Source of the DNA: a bacterium UBA2214
Lineage (GTDB): Bacteria; Zhuqueibacterota; Zhuqueibacteria; Residuimicrobiales; Residuimicrobiaceae
DNA length: 10,671 nucleotides
Direction: 5' to 3'
Assembly: GCA_002327255.1 (NCBI GenBank)
Contig: DCUM01000147.1
Span: 9,192-19,862 of the forward strand
Made by a program: the position numbers and the translations under genes. Below, in pieces: positions 1 to 5,602 of the stretch (the first letter of the stretch is position 1; every line of letters starts with the position of its first letter). The notes beneath the pieces are model-generated. The model worked only from the letters and a program-made list of their open reading frames with translations. It was not told the DNA's origin and searched no databases.

Positions 1-266
1 TAGACCAGACTGCCGCCGCCGACCCCGGCGCCGCTGAGAATCAGGGCCTCGCGTAAAAAGGTCAGTTCCTGGATGCCGGTGCAGAAGAGACCCGGCTGCC
101 ACAGCCATTTATGAAGCTGCCAGTTGGTGCGGGCATAATCCTCCGCATGAAAGCGCCGGCCGCGCTCGATGACCGCGACGCGATACCCTTTTTCAGCCAG
201 GCGCAGGGCGGCGACGCTGCCGCCAAATCCGGAGCCGATGACAATATAATCATAGTCGTTTGACAT
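1..266 (-). CDS. GMC / cholesterol-oxidase-like FAD-dependent oxidoreductase, N-terminal 88 residues only
   Basis: Only the N-terminus is in the window; the gene runs off the left edge. The fragment opens with a Rossmann FAD-binding motif, GSGFGG at residues 11-16 (Gly11, Gly13, Gly16), followed by a beta2-end acidic residue (Glu34 in VIERGRR) expected to bind the FAD ribose. A second glycine-rich FAD segment, SGAGVGGGSLV (residues 78-88), is typical of cholesterol oxidases and related GMC enzymes. I placed the start at 266 because an AAGGA Shine-Dalgarno lies about 9 nt upstream; an in-frame ATG three codons earlier (275) abuts that SD and is too close. The family oxidises alcohols or sterols with FAD; the substrate here cannot be told. 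It is separated from the uronate genes by about 520 bp holding its own promoters and a terminator, so it is probably a separate transcription unit. Confidence 0.85.
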   Translation of the reverse strand, partial: MSNDYDYIVIGSGFGGSVAALRLAEKGYRVAVIERGRRFHAEDYARTNWQLHKWLWQPGLFCTGIQELTFLREALILSGAGVGGGSLV

Positions 267-278
267 GGAATCCATTCC

Positions 279-308
279 TTTTTTGTATTGGGTAGAAAAT
301 ACAAAAAA
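279..308. repeat. 11-bp perfect inverted repeat, candidate operator or leader hairpin
   Basis: TTTTTTGTATT at 279-289 and AATACAAAAAA at 298-308 are perfect inverted copies separated by 8 nt. The element lies just upstream of the Shine-Dalgarno of the oxidoreductase gene and covers the -10 box of its proximal promoter (296-301). It could be a dimeric repressor site, or in RNA a hairpin that affects access to the adjacent SD. The pairing is seen directly; the role is inferred. Confidence 0.5.
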
Positions 309-324
309 TGAATCAAATTCACAA
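296..324 (-). promoter_or_regulatory. Candidate proximal sigma70-type promoter for the oxidoreductase gene
   Basis: On the minus strand TTGTGA (324-319) is followed after exactly 17 nt by TATTTT (301-296), roughly 30 nt before the start codon at 266. The region is AT-rich, so chance matches are more likely than usual. The -10 box sits in the 3' arm (+ strand) of the 279-308 palindrome, which suggests repression at that site if the promoter is real. Confidence 0.4.
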
Positions 325-370
325 ATACATCGTAACATTTTTTCGCGACGGCAGATAAACTGCGCAAATA

Positions 371-404
371 CCCTGCAACGGCGGGGTTGCCCTGCAGCGG
401 CGGG
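371..404. repeat. Short GC-rich direct repeat, two copies of 15 bp
   Basis: CCCTGCAACGGCGGG (371-385) and CCCTGCAGCGGCGGG (390-404) differ at one position, with a 19-bp period. They lie between the terminator (415-455) and the oxidoreductase promoter, in an otherwise AT-rich stretch. GCAAC (375-379) and GTTGC (386-390) could also form a small hairpin. A tandem protein-binding site is possible; no function is shown. Confidence 0.4.
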
Positions 405-414
405 CATCTTGCAG

Positions 415-455
415 AAAAAAAGGCCGTCCGCAAACGTGGTTCGCCAGACAGGCCC
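415..455 (-). terminator. Intrinsic terminator with seven-U tail
   Basis: On the minus strand GGCC-T-GTC (454-447) pairs with GAC-GGCC (428-422) with one bulged base. Inside, CGAAC (443-439) pairs with GTTTG (435-431) around a CAC loop. Seven T residues follow at once (421-415). It lies about 100-135 nt downstream of the promoter at 564-592 and about 150 nt before the oxidoreductase start. It can end a short RNA, serve as an attenuator in a long leader, or stop read-through from the kinase operon. Confidence 0.75.
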
Positions 456-557
456 TTTCCGACTCTCGCCAATTAGCCAGGGCGCTCCAGGAGCCTGCCG
501 GATTTATGTTGTAAGTACTTGATTTTATAAATGGACTACTTTTGAGGCCAAATTTTT
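415..557 (-). ncRNA. Candidate short RNA or attenuator leader of about 140 nt
   Basis: A good promoter (592-564) and an intrinsic terminator (455-415) bracket about 140 nt with no convincing reading frame. An alternative pairing is visible on the minus strand: GGCAGGCTC (499-491) can form nine consecutive pairs, two of them G-U, with GGGCCTGTC (455-447), the 5' arm of the terminator. The two structures exclude each other. A third helix, GCTC-CTG-GAGC (495-485), would in turn occupy part of the antiterminator arm. This is the usual architecture of an attenuator or riboswitch expression platform, but I do not recognise a known aptamer class. A stand-alone sRNA is equally possible. Confidence 0.4.
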
Positions 558-563
558 AATTAT

Positions 564-592
564 AGTATAATCAATACCTTAAAATTTGACAA
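564..592 (-). promoter_or_regulatory. Strong-looking sigma70-type promoter (TTGTCA-17-TATACT)
   Basis: Minus-strand TTGTCA (592-587) is separated by 17 nt from TATACT (569-564), each one mismatch from consensus, in an AT-rich island downstream of the kinase gene. The start site would be near 557. A second TATAAT (564-559) lies on the same strand at a poorer spacing. On the plus strand TTGAGG (542-547), 18 nt, TATAAT (566-571) overlaps it, but no plus-strand gene follows, so I do not call a divergent promoter. Confidence 0.55.
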
Positions 593-652
593 AACTTCAA
601 TTCCGACTAACGCCTAGCCCGCTTTTCAAGAATTCACAGCACCTGTGTCACG

Positions 653-815
653 GACGCTCCGGCAGTTCCCCGGCGCTGCATCCGCGCCGATTCTTTTCTC
701 AGCACTACACCCGTGCCAATCTATCCCGCGCCGTTGCACCCGCAGCGATTTGTCCCGCAGTACGGTACCCCCGCCAATTCATCCCTCAGCGTTGTACACG
801 CGCCGATCCGCCTTT
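653..815. repeat. 29-bp imperfect tandem repeat array overlapping the kinase stop codon
   Basis: Units are readable at about 681-710, 711-739, 740-768 and 769-797, with weaker partial units at 653-680 and 798-815. Shared blocks on the plus strand are GCCAATCTATCCCGCGCCG, AGCGATTTGTCCCGCAG, GCCAATTCATCCCTCAGCG and GCCGATTCTTTTCTCAGC, each followed by a GTTGCAC/GTTGTAC-like junction. The period is 29 bp (one unit 30), not a multiple of three, so reading frames through it change at each unit. The last codons and the TGA of the kinase gene (786-788) fall inside the array. The copies have diverged, so the array is not recent. Role unknown. Confidence 0.65.
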
Positions 816-1868
816 GGCAAAGGCTTCAACCTCGGCCAGCGTCGCCATGGTGACATCGCCCGGAAACGTCGTCAACAGCGCGCCATGCGCCCAGCCCAGA
901 CGCAGCGCCTCCATGGGCTCGCGCCCGGCGATCATGCCGTAAATCAGACCCGCGGCAAAGCCGTCGCCGCCGCCGATACGGTCCACCACATCGAGCTGAC
1001 AGGTGGGACTGAGATAATGCGCGCCATCGAGCCAAATTACCGCGGCCCAGTCATGGCGGTTGCTGGAATGCACCTCGCGCATCGTCGTCGCCACCATGTG
1101 GATGTTGGGGAACTGTTCCACCACGCGGCCGATCATCGCATAAAAGGTCTCGGGGTCGAGTTTTGATTTTCGGGCGACCTCCGGGCCGGGAATTCCCAGG
1201 GCCATCTGCAAATCCTCTTCGTTGCCGATGAGCACATCGACATGGCTGACGATCTTGCGCAGCACCTGTTGCGCCTTCTCCAGTCCGCCCATGGGGGCCC
1301 ACAGTTTGGCGCGGTAATTCAAATCGAACGAGTTGATGGCGCCGGCGGCCCTGGCCGCCTGCATGCCCTCGATGATCAATTCGGAGGTGGTTTGCGACAG
1401 CGCCGCAAAGATACCGCCGGAATGGAACCAGCGCACGCCGCCGGCGTGGATCGCTTTCCAGTCAAAATCGCCCGGTTTGAGCAGGGCGCCGGCTTCGTTG
1501 GCACGGTTGTAAAACACCACCGGCGGTCGCACCCCCTGACCGCGGTCGGAATAGACCGTGGCGATGTTGGGCCCGCGCACGCCGTCGTGCTCGTACCATT
1601 TATAATACGGGGTCACCCCCATCTCGCGCACCCGCGCCTGCACCAGCTCACCGATGCCATAATTTACCATGGCCGTGGCGACGCCCGTTTTCAAACCGAA
1701 ACAGGCGGCGAGATTGGCGGCCACATTGTATTCACCGCCCGAGACGTGGATGTCAAACGCACGCGCGCGGCGGAAGGGAATGATGCCCGGGTCGAGTCGG
1801 TGCACCAGCGCCCCCAGGGAGAGAAAATCGTGTTGACAGGCATCCTGACGAATCTTCAAAGCATCCAT
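786..1868 (-). CDS. PfkB-family sugar-acid kinase (2-keto-3-deoxygluconate kinase-like; gluconate also possible)
   Basis: A 360-residue ribokinase/PfkB kinase. Visible family features are the substrate-side motif SGGEYNVAANLA (43-54), FDLNYR (181-186), an Asn-Glu-Glu-Asp segment at 216-219, and the C-terminal signature DRIGGGDGFAAG (296-307) with catalytic base Asp302; the usual GAGD is GGGD here. VVFYNR (117-122) resembles the Tyr-x-Arg that binds the carboxylate of KDG in KDG kinases, so an acid sugar substrate is likely. I chose ATG 1868 because GAGG sits 6 nt upstream; ATG 1874 and TTG 1880 are in frame but overlap or precede that SD. It starts 17 nt after the gnd stop, so the two are probably translated from one mRNA. 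KDG kinase is the default call; beside Gnd, and without UxuA, gluconate phosphorylation is an equal candidate. The last codons lie in the repeat array. Confidence 0.85.
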   Translation of the reverse strand: MDALKIRQDACQHDFLSLGALVHRLDPGIIPFRRARAFDIHVSGGEYNVAANLAACFGLKTGVATAMVNYGIGELVQARVREMGVTPYYKWYEHDGVRGPNIATVYSDRGQGVRPPVVFYNRANEAGALLKPGDFDWKAIHAGGVRWFHSGGIFAALSQTTSELIIEGMQAARAAGAINSFDLNYRAKLWAPMGGLEKAQQVLRKIVSHVDVLIGNEEDLQMALGIPGPEVARKSKLDPETFYAMIGRVVEQFPNIHMVATTMREVHSSNRHDWAAVIWLDGAHYLSPTCQLDVVDRIGGGDGFAAGLIYGMIAGREPMEALRLGWAHGALLTTFPGDVTMATLAEVEAFAKGGSARVQR

Positions 1869-1885
1869 GGTCATCCTCAATTTTA

Positions 1886-3295
1886 TTACCAGATGGTGTG
1901 AAAGAACTTGCCGCGCGGCTGATCGACCCGTTCATAGGTGTGGGCGCCGAAATAGTCGCGCTGCGCCTGCAGCAGATTGGCCGGCAGCCGGGCGCTGCGA
2001 TAACCGTCGTAATAGGAGAGGGCGCTGGAAAACGCCGGAATGGCGATGCCCATCTCCACCGCCGTGGCGATGACCTTGCGCCACGCCGACTGGCTTTTGT
2101 CGATAGCCTGCTGAAAATAGTCATCCAGCAGAAGATTCTTCAAATCCGGCTGTTTCTCATAGGCCGCCTTGATCTCGTCGAGGAACCGGGCACGGATGAT
2201 GCAACCGGCGCGCCACAGCAGCGCGATCTGGCCGAAATTCAATTTCCAGCCATATTCCTGCGCCGCCGCGGCCATGAGTTGAAAACCCTGCGCATAGGAG
2301 CAGATTTTTGAGGCATAGAGGGCCTGGCGGATCATCTCGATAAATACCATTTTGTCGCCCTGAAAAACGATCTTCGGGCCTTTCAATCTATGCGCAGCAG
2401 CGACCCGTTGCTCCTTGATGGCGCTCATGGTGCGGGCAAAAACCGCCTCGGCGATGGTCATGGCCGGAATGCCGAGATCCAGCGCCACCTGACTGGTCCA
2501 CTTGCCGGTGCCTTTCTGGCCCGCGGTGTCGAGGATCACCCGGATCATGGGCTCTCCCGTCCCCTCATCCTTTTTGGCCATGATGTGGCTGGTGATCTCG
2601 ATGAGGTAGCTGTTCAATTCACCCTTGTTCCACTCGGCGAAAATGAGATGCATCTCATCAGGCGTCAGTCCGAGGATCTGTTCCATGAGAAAGTAGGCTT
2701 CGCAGATCATCTGCATATCGCCGTATTCGATGCCATTGTGCACCATCTTGACAAAGTGACCGGCGCCACCCTCGCCGACCCATTCGCAGCAGGGCGAGCC
2801 GTCCGGAACCCGGGCGGCGATGGCCTGAAAGATCGGTTTGACCAGCGGCCAGGCGTCGGGATTGCCGCCGGGCATGATCGAAGGTCCCCGCAACGCCCCC
2901 TCCTCGCCACCACTGACGCCGGTGCCGATGAAGAGGATGCCTTTTTCCTTCAGCTGCCGGTTGCGGCGTTCTGTATCGGGGAAATGGCTGTTGCCGCCGT
3001 CGATGACCAGGTCGCCATGAAAGAGGCAGGGCAGCAATTCGCTGATGACCGCATCCACGGCCACACCCGCCGGCACCATAAGCAACACTTTTTTCGGCGC
3101 CTGCAGGTTGGCCATGAAATCGGCCAATGTCGAAAATACCGCCATGGGCTGACCGGAGAATTTCTCCGCAGCCGCCTTTTGTTTTTCCGCGTCGAGGTCA
3201 TATCCGGCGACGGAAAAGCCGTTGCGCGCGATGTTCAACGCCAGATTCTGTCCCATGACGCCGAGACCGACCACTCCGATTTCATATGATTTCAT
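1886..3295 (-). CDS. gnd: 6-phosphogluconate dehydrogenase, decarboxylating (probably NAD-linked)
   Basis: Oxidatively decarboxylates 6-phosphogluconate to ribulose 5-phosphate, CO2 and reduced nicotinamide cofactor in the cytosol. At 469 residues it matches the long E. coli type (468) and aligns to it with the same numbering over the N-terminal half: GLGVMG (10-15), GVSGGEEGALRGPSIMPGG (126-144), and catalytic Lys183, Asn187 and Glu190 in GAGHFVKMVHNGIEYGDMQ. The C-terminal QRDYFGAHTYER is intact. Residues 33-35 are Asp-Leu-Asp, where E. coli NADP-dependent Gnd has Asn-Arg-Ser; acidic residues here would repel the 2'-phosphate, so NAD use is inferred. ATG 3295 is chosen because AGGAG lies 4 nt upstream and the Rossmann fold starts at once; an upstream in-frame extension to 3436 has no family match. 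Gnd inside a uronate operon is unusual and next to a sugar-acid kinase recalls gluconate operons. Confidence 0.95.
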   Translation of the reverse strand: MKSYEIGVVGLGVMGQNLALNIARNGFSVAGYDLDAEKQKAAAEKFSGQPMAVFSTLADFMANLQAPKKVLLMVPAGVAVDAVISELLPCLFHGDLVIDGGNSHFPDTERRNRQLKEKGILFIGTGVSGGEEGALRGPSIMPGGNPDAWPLVKPIFQAIAARVPDGSPCCEWVGEGGAGHFVKMVHNGIEYGDMQMICEAYFLMEQILGLTPDEMHLIFAEWNKGELNSYLIEITSHIMAKKDEGTGEPMIRVILDTAGQKGTGKWTSQVALDLGIPAMTIAEAVFARTMSAIKEQRVAAAHRLKGPKIVFQGDKMVFIEMIRQALYASKICSYAQGFQLMAAAAQEYGWKLNFGQIALLWRAGCIIRARFLDEIKAAYEKQPDLKNLLLDDYFQQAIDKSQSAWRKVIATAVEMGIAIPAFSSALSYYDGYRSARLPANLLQAQRDYFGAHTYERVDQPRGKFFHTIW

Positions 3296-3493
3296 ATCGC
3301 TCCTGTCTGAAATAATGTGCTGCGTTTGTGCCTTTATGTGTCTGACTTTTACAGGCTGATCTTTAAGGTGATGCCTGGTTATTTTTTGCCCTGCTTGCCG
3401 GCGTTCCCGGCAGTGCTGCATGACAGTCAACTCCATTGAATGTGTTTCTTGCTGTCAATGGCAAGTGCCCTTTGCGCCCTGGTGTGAAAACGG
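3296..3493 (-). promoter_or_regulatory. 198-bp gap before gnd: hairpins and a possible internal promoter
   Basis: This is the longest gap inside the metabolic cluster apart from the one before uxaC. It holds a hairpin TGCCGG (3396-3401) / CCGGCA (3407-3412) with a 5-nt loop. It also holds two overlapping dyads, CCATTG (3433-3438) / CAATGG (3456-3461) and TGACAG (3421-3426) / CTGTCA (3452-3457), which share bases and exclude each other. A perfect minus-strand TTGACA lies at 3458-3453 but I see no convincing -10 at the right distance. None of the hairpins has a U-tract, so they are not terminators. A separate control point for gnd and the kinase is plausible but unproven. Confidence 0.25.
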
Positions 3494-4273
3494 CTATATG
3501 GTCATCGCCGTAAAGCCGCCGTCGACGCGGATGATGGCGCCGGTGACGAAGGAGGCGGCTTTGGCGGAGGCGAGCCAGATCACCGCGCCCGCCAGTTCCT
3601 CCGCCTCGCCGAAGCGTCCCATGGGCGTGTGCGCCATGATGGAAGCAACCCGCTCGGGTGTGAGAATTTTACGGTTCTGTTCCGCCGGGAAAAATCCCGG
3701 CGCCAGCGCATTGACGCGAATGCGCTGCGCCGCCCACTCTCTGGCGAGAAACTGGGTGAGGTTGTTGACACCGGCCTTGGAGATCGAATAGGTAAACACC
3801 CGCGACAGCGGTGGCCCCGACGACACCGAGGAGACATTGATGATACTGCCGCCCTCGCCCTGGGCGATCATCTGCTGCCCGAATATCTGGCACGCCAGAA
3901 ACATGCTCTTGAGATTGACGTCGAGGATGCGGCCCCACTCCTCCTCGCTGATGTCGAAAAAGGGCGTGGAGGAGTTGATGCCCGGTGCGTTGATGAGGAC
4001 ATCAACACGGCCAAAAACCTCGATCACCGCCTCGTTGCCACGCAGCAGATCACTCTTGCTGGCGGCATTGACCGGCACCGCCAGGGTCTTGACGCCCAAA
4101 GCGGCCAATTCCGCGGCCTTCTTTTGGGCGTTCTCTTCATGCAAATCGAGAATGGCGATATGGGCGCCGGCCCGGGCCAGTCCGTCGGCCATGGCGCCGG
4201 CCAGTACGCCGCCGCCGCCGATCACCACCGCGACCTTGTCCTGCAACCCGAACATTTCCTGCAAATAATTCAT
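3494..4273 (-). CDS. uxuB: SDR-family D-mannonate oxidoreductase (fructuronate reductase)
   Basis: A classical short-chain dehydrogenase of 259 residues that should reduce D-fructuronate to D-mannonate in the cytosol. Features in order: glycine-rich cofactor loop IGGGGVLAGAMA (18-29), acidic Asp43 at the end of beta2 (favours NAD(H)), NAPG (96-99), and a catalytic triad of Ser149, Tyr162 and Lys166 (YSISK). The stretch APGFFPAEQNRKILT (191-205) and the C-terminal RVDGGFTAMTI are what I associate with the Bacillus YjmF/UxuB-like SDR clade, which is unrelated to the longer E. coli UxuB. Start ATG 4273 has GGGAG 7 nt upstream; the 16-residue upstream extension lacks this. It follows uxaE by 44 nt, and its product is the next step of that pathway. 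Mannonate assignment rests on clade recognition plus context; another keto-acid reductase is the main alternative. Confidence 0.85.
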   Translation of the reverse strand: MNYLQEMFGLQDKVAVVIGGGGVLAGAMADGLARAGAHIAILDLHEENAQKKAAELAALGVKTLAVPVNAASKSDLLRGNEAVIEVFGRVDVLINAPGINSSTPFFDISEEEWGRILDVNLKSMFLACQIFGQQMIAQGEGGSIINVSSVSSGPPLSRVFTYSISKAGVNNLTQFLAREWAAQRIRVNALAPGFFPAEQNRKILTPERVASIMAHTPMGRFGEAEELAGAVIWLASAKAASFVTGAIIRVDGGFTAMTI

Positions 4274-4317
4274 CTCTGATCTCCCAAAACAATTAAATCC
4301 AGTTTGATTACTTGACC

Positions 4318-5562
4318 TCATCGACTCCCCATGAACACCGGCTTGATGTGACGTTCATAGAGGTTTTCCGTCACATTGCGGGCGATGGCGTTGCGATGCA
4401 CCTTGAGGGCCTGCACATAGTCCGATCCCATCTCGGCGGCGATCTTGAACGAGACGTGCAGGAGCTGCCGCAAGTGCTTGTTGTAATTCGGATGATGGGG
4501 ATTGTGGCGCAGCGAGGTGGCGAATTTCACCGCATCCCAGCCGTTCACCGCCTCCGGCGCCGGCAACTGCTGCGCATCGATATCGATGACCGTCGCGTAG
4601 GGTTTGGCCAACTCATCATATCGTCCAACCGCCTGAGCATAGACTTTTTTTACCAGGGACAGTCCATCGCCGCCCGCCTCGGCCAGTCCCACCAGCTCCT
4701 CCAGCCACGTCGTACCCGCAGTCTTGAGATGCACGCCCGCATCGTGCCGTTCCAGAACAGCATGAATATGAGGATAGAGTGAGAACTTGTCGCTGCCCGA
4801 GTGGACGCTGAGTTTGAGACCGGGCGGCAGTGAGAAGGATTGAACGGCGAGTTTCAGGACTGCCACGTCCTGTTCGAATTCGCGCGCGAATTGGGCCGTA
4901 TCGCCGACATAATCGACGCCCTTGTTGAAACGTCCGCTGAATTTCGGCGCGATGGTGGCCACCGGAATGCCCTGCTGTGCCAGTCCGCCAAGGATGAAGA
5001 AAAGCTCGACCGGCGTCTGCGGCGACAGCGTTTCGTCCATGGAAACCTCGACGACGAAATCACCCTTCCTGCGCTCGCGGATATGGCGGTAGATGGCGCC
5101 GGCCTGGAGCACGGCGAGGAGATATTTTTGCGCGATCTCCGCGACCATGGCGGTTGAGAGCGTCAGGCCCGTCGCCCGCTCCACGCCCTGCAGCGCCGCG
5201 GCCGGCAGCGCCTGAACGAATGCCGCCACCTCCTGCGGCGGGGCGGGCTCACCGATGAAATCGGCGACATCGATGGTGTAAAAATCGCAGGCAGCGATGA
5301 AGAAATCGACGGTCTTGAGGCCGATGTGGTCCGCGTCGCAGAAATAGGCGCCCTGCCAGTCGCACGCCCTGACCGCGGCGTCGGCCGCTGCGCGCGTCTG
5401 ACCCGGCTCGCTGCCGATGATGGTGTGTTCGCGAAAGGACTTGTTCCAAACCGGCGTCACCTCCACGCCCATCTTTTGCGCCAGAATGACCGCTTCGAGC
5501 TGCGCCTCGCCTTCATGGGCAAAGCGGTCGCCCATGCCGATGGAGTATTTTTCCATTTTCAT
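4318..5562 (-). CDS. uxaE: Tagaturonate/fructuronate epimerase, UxaE family
   Basis: A 414-residue protein I recognise as the UxaE family, which interconverts D-tagaturonate and D-fructuronate at C3. This lets galacturonate join the glucuronate branch without the separate altronate enzymes UxaB and UxaA. Conserved polar clusters that could form the active site are CDADHIG (75-81), EVSMDE (172-177), SVHSGSDKFS (252-261), GVHLKTAG (276-283) and RHNPHHPNYNKH (352-363). I cannot assign catalytic or metal-binding residues from sequence alone. I use ATG 5562 because the family-like MEKYSIGMGDRF begins there; the SD is weak (GAG about 10 nt upstream) and a GTG at 5571 is an alternative. It lies 40 nt after uxaC, whose product tagaturonate is its substrate. 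Confidence 0.88.
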   Translation of the reverse strand: MKMEKYSIGMGDRFAHEGEAQLEAVILAQKMGVEVTPVWNKSFREHTIIGSEPGQTRAAADAAVRACDWQGAYFCDADHIGLKTVDFFIAACDFYTIDVADFIGEPAPPQEVAAFVQALPAAALQGVERATGLTLSTAMVAEIAQKYLLAVLQAGAIYRHIRERRKGDFVVEVSMDETLSPQTPVELFFILGGLAQQGIPVATIAPKFSGRFNKGVDYVGDTAQFAREFEQDVAVLKLAVQSFSLPPGLKLSVHSGSDKFSLYPHIHAVLERHDAGVHLKTAGTTWLEELVGLAEAGGDGLSLVKKVYAQAVGRYDELAKPYATVIDIDAQQLPAPEAVNGWDAVKFATSLRHNPHHPNYNKHLRQLLHVSFKIAAEMGSDYVQALKVHRNAIARNVTENLYERHIKPVFMGSR

Positions 5563-5602
5563 GATAATCACTCGCGTTATATGATATTGATAGTTATTAT
5601 TC

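Noticed and set aside
415..557. A known riboswitch (TPP, SAM, cobalamin, glycine, c-di-GMP, THF)
   Set aside because: None of the conserved aptamer sequences I know is readable in the leader. The expression platform alone does not identify a ligand.
542..571. Plus-strand promoter TTGAGG-18-TATAAT
   Set aside because: The boxes are acceptable, but no plus-strand gene follows and the island is AT-rich. The overlapping minus-strand promoter is better.
653..797. CRISPR array
   Set aside because: The units are contiguous and diverged with no unique spacers between conserved repeats, and no cas gene is present.
586..1166. Repeat-containing plus-strand proteins across the tandem array
   Set aside because: The 29-bp period breaks frame at each unit, the frames run antisense into the kinase gene, and neither has a credible SD.
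3396..3412. Terminator after uxuB
   Set aside because: The hairpin is followed by GC-rich sequence and A residues on the minus strand rather than T residues, and no suitable tail exists on the plus strand.
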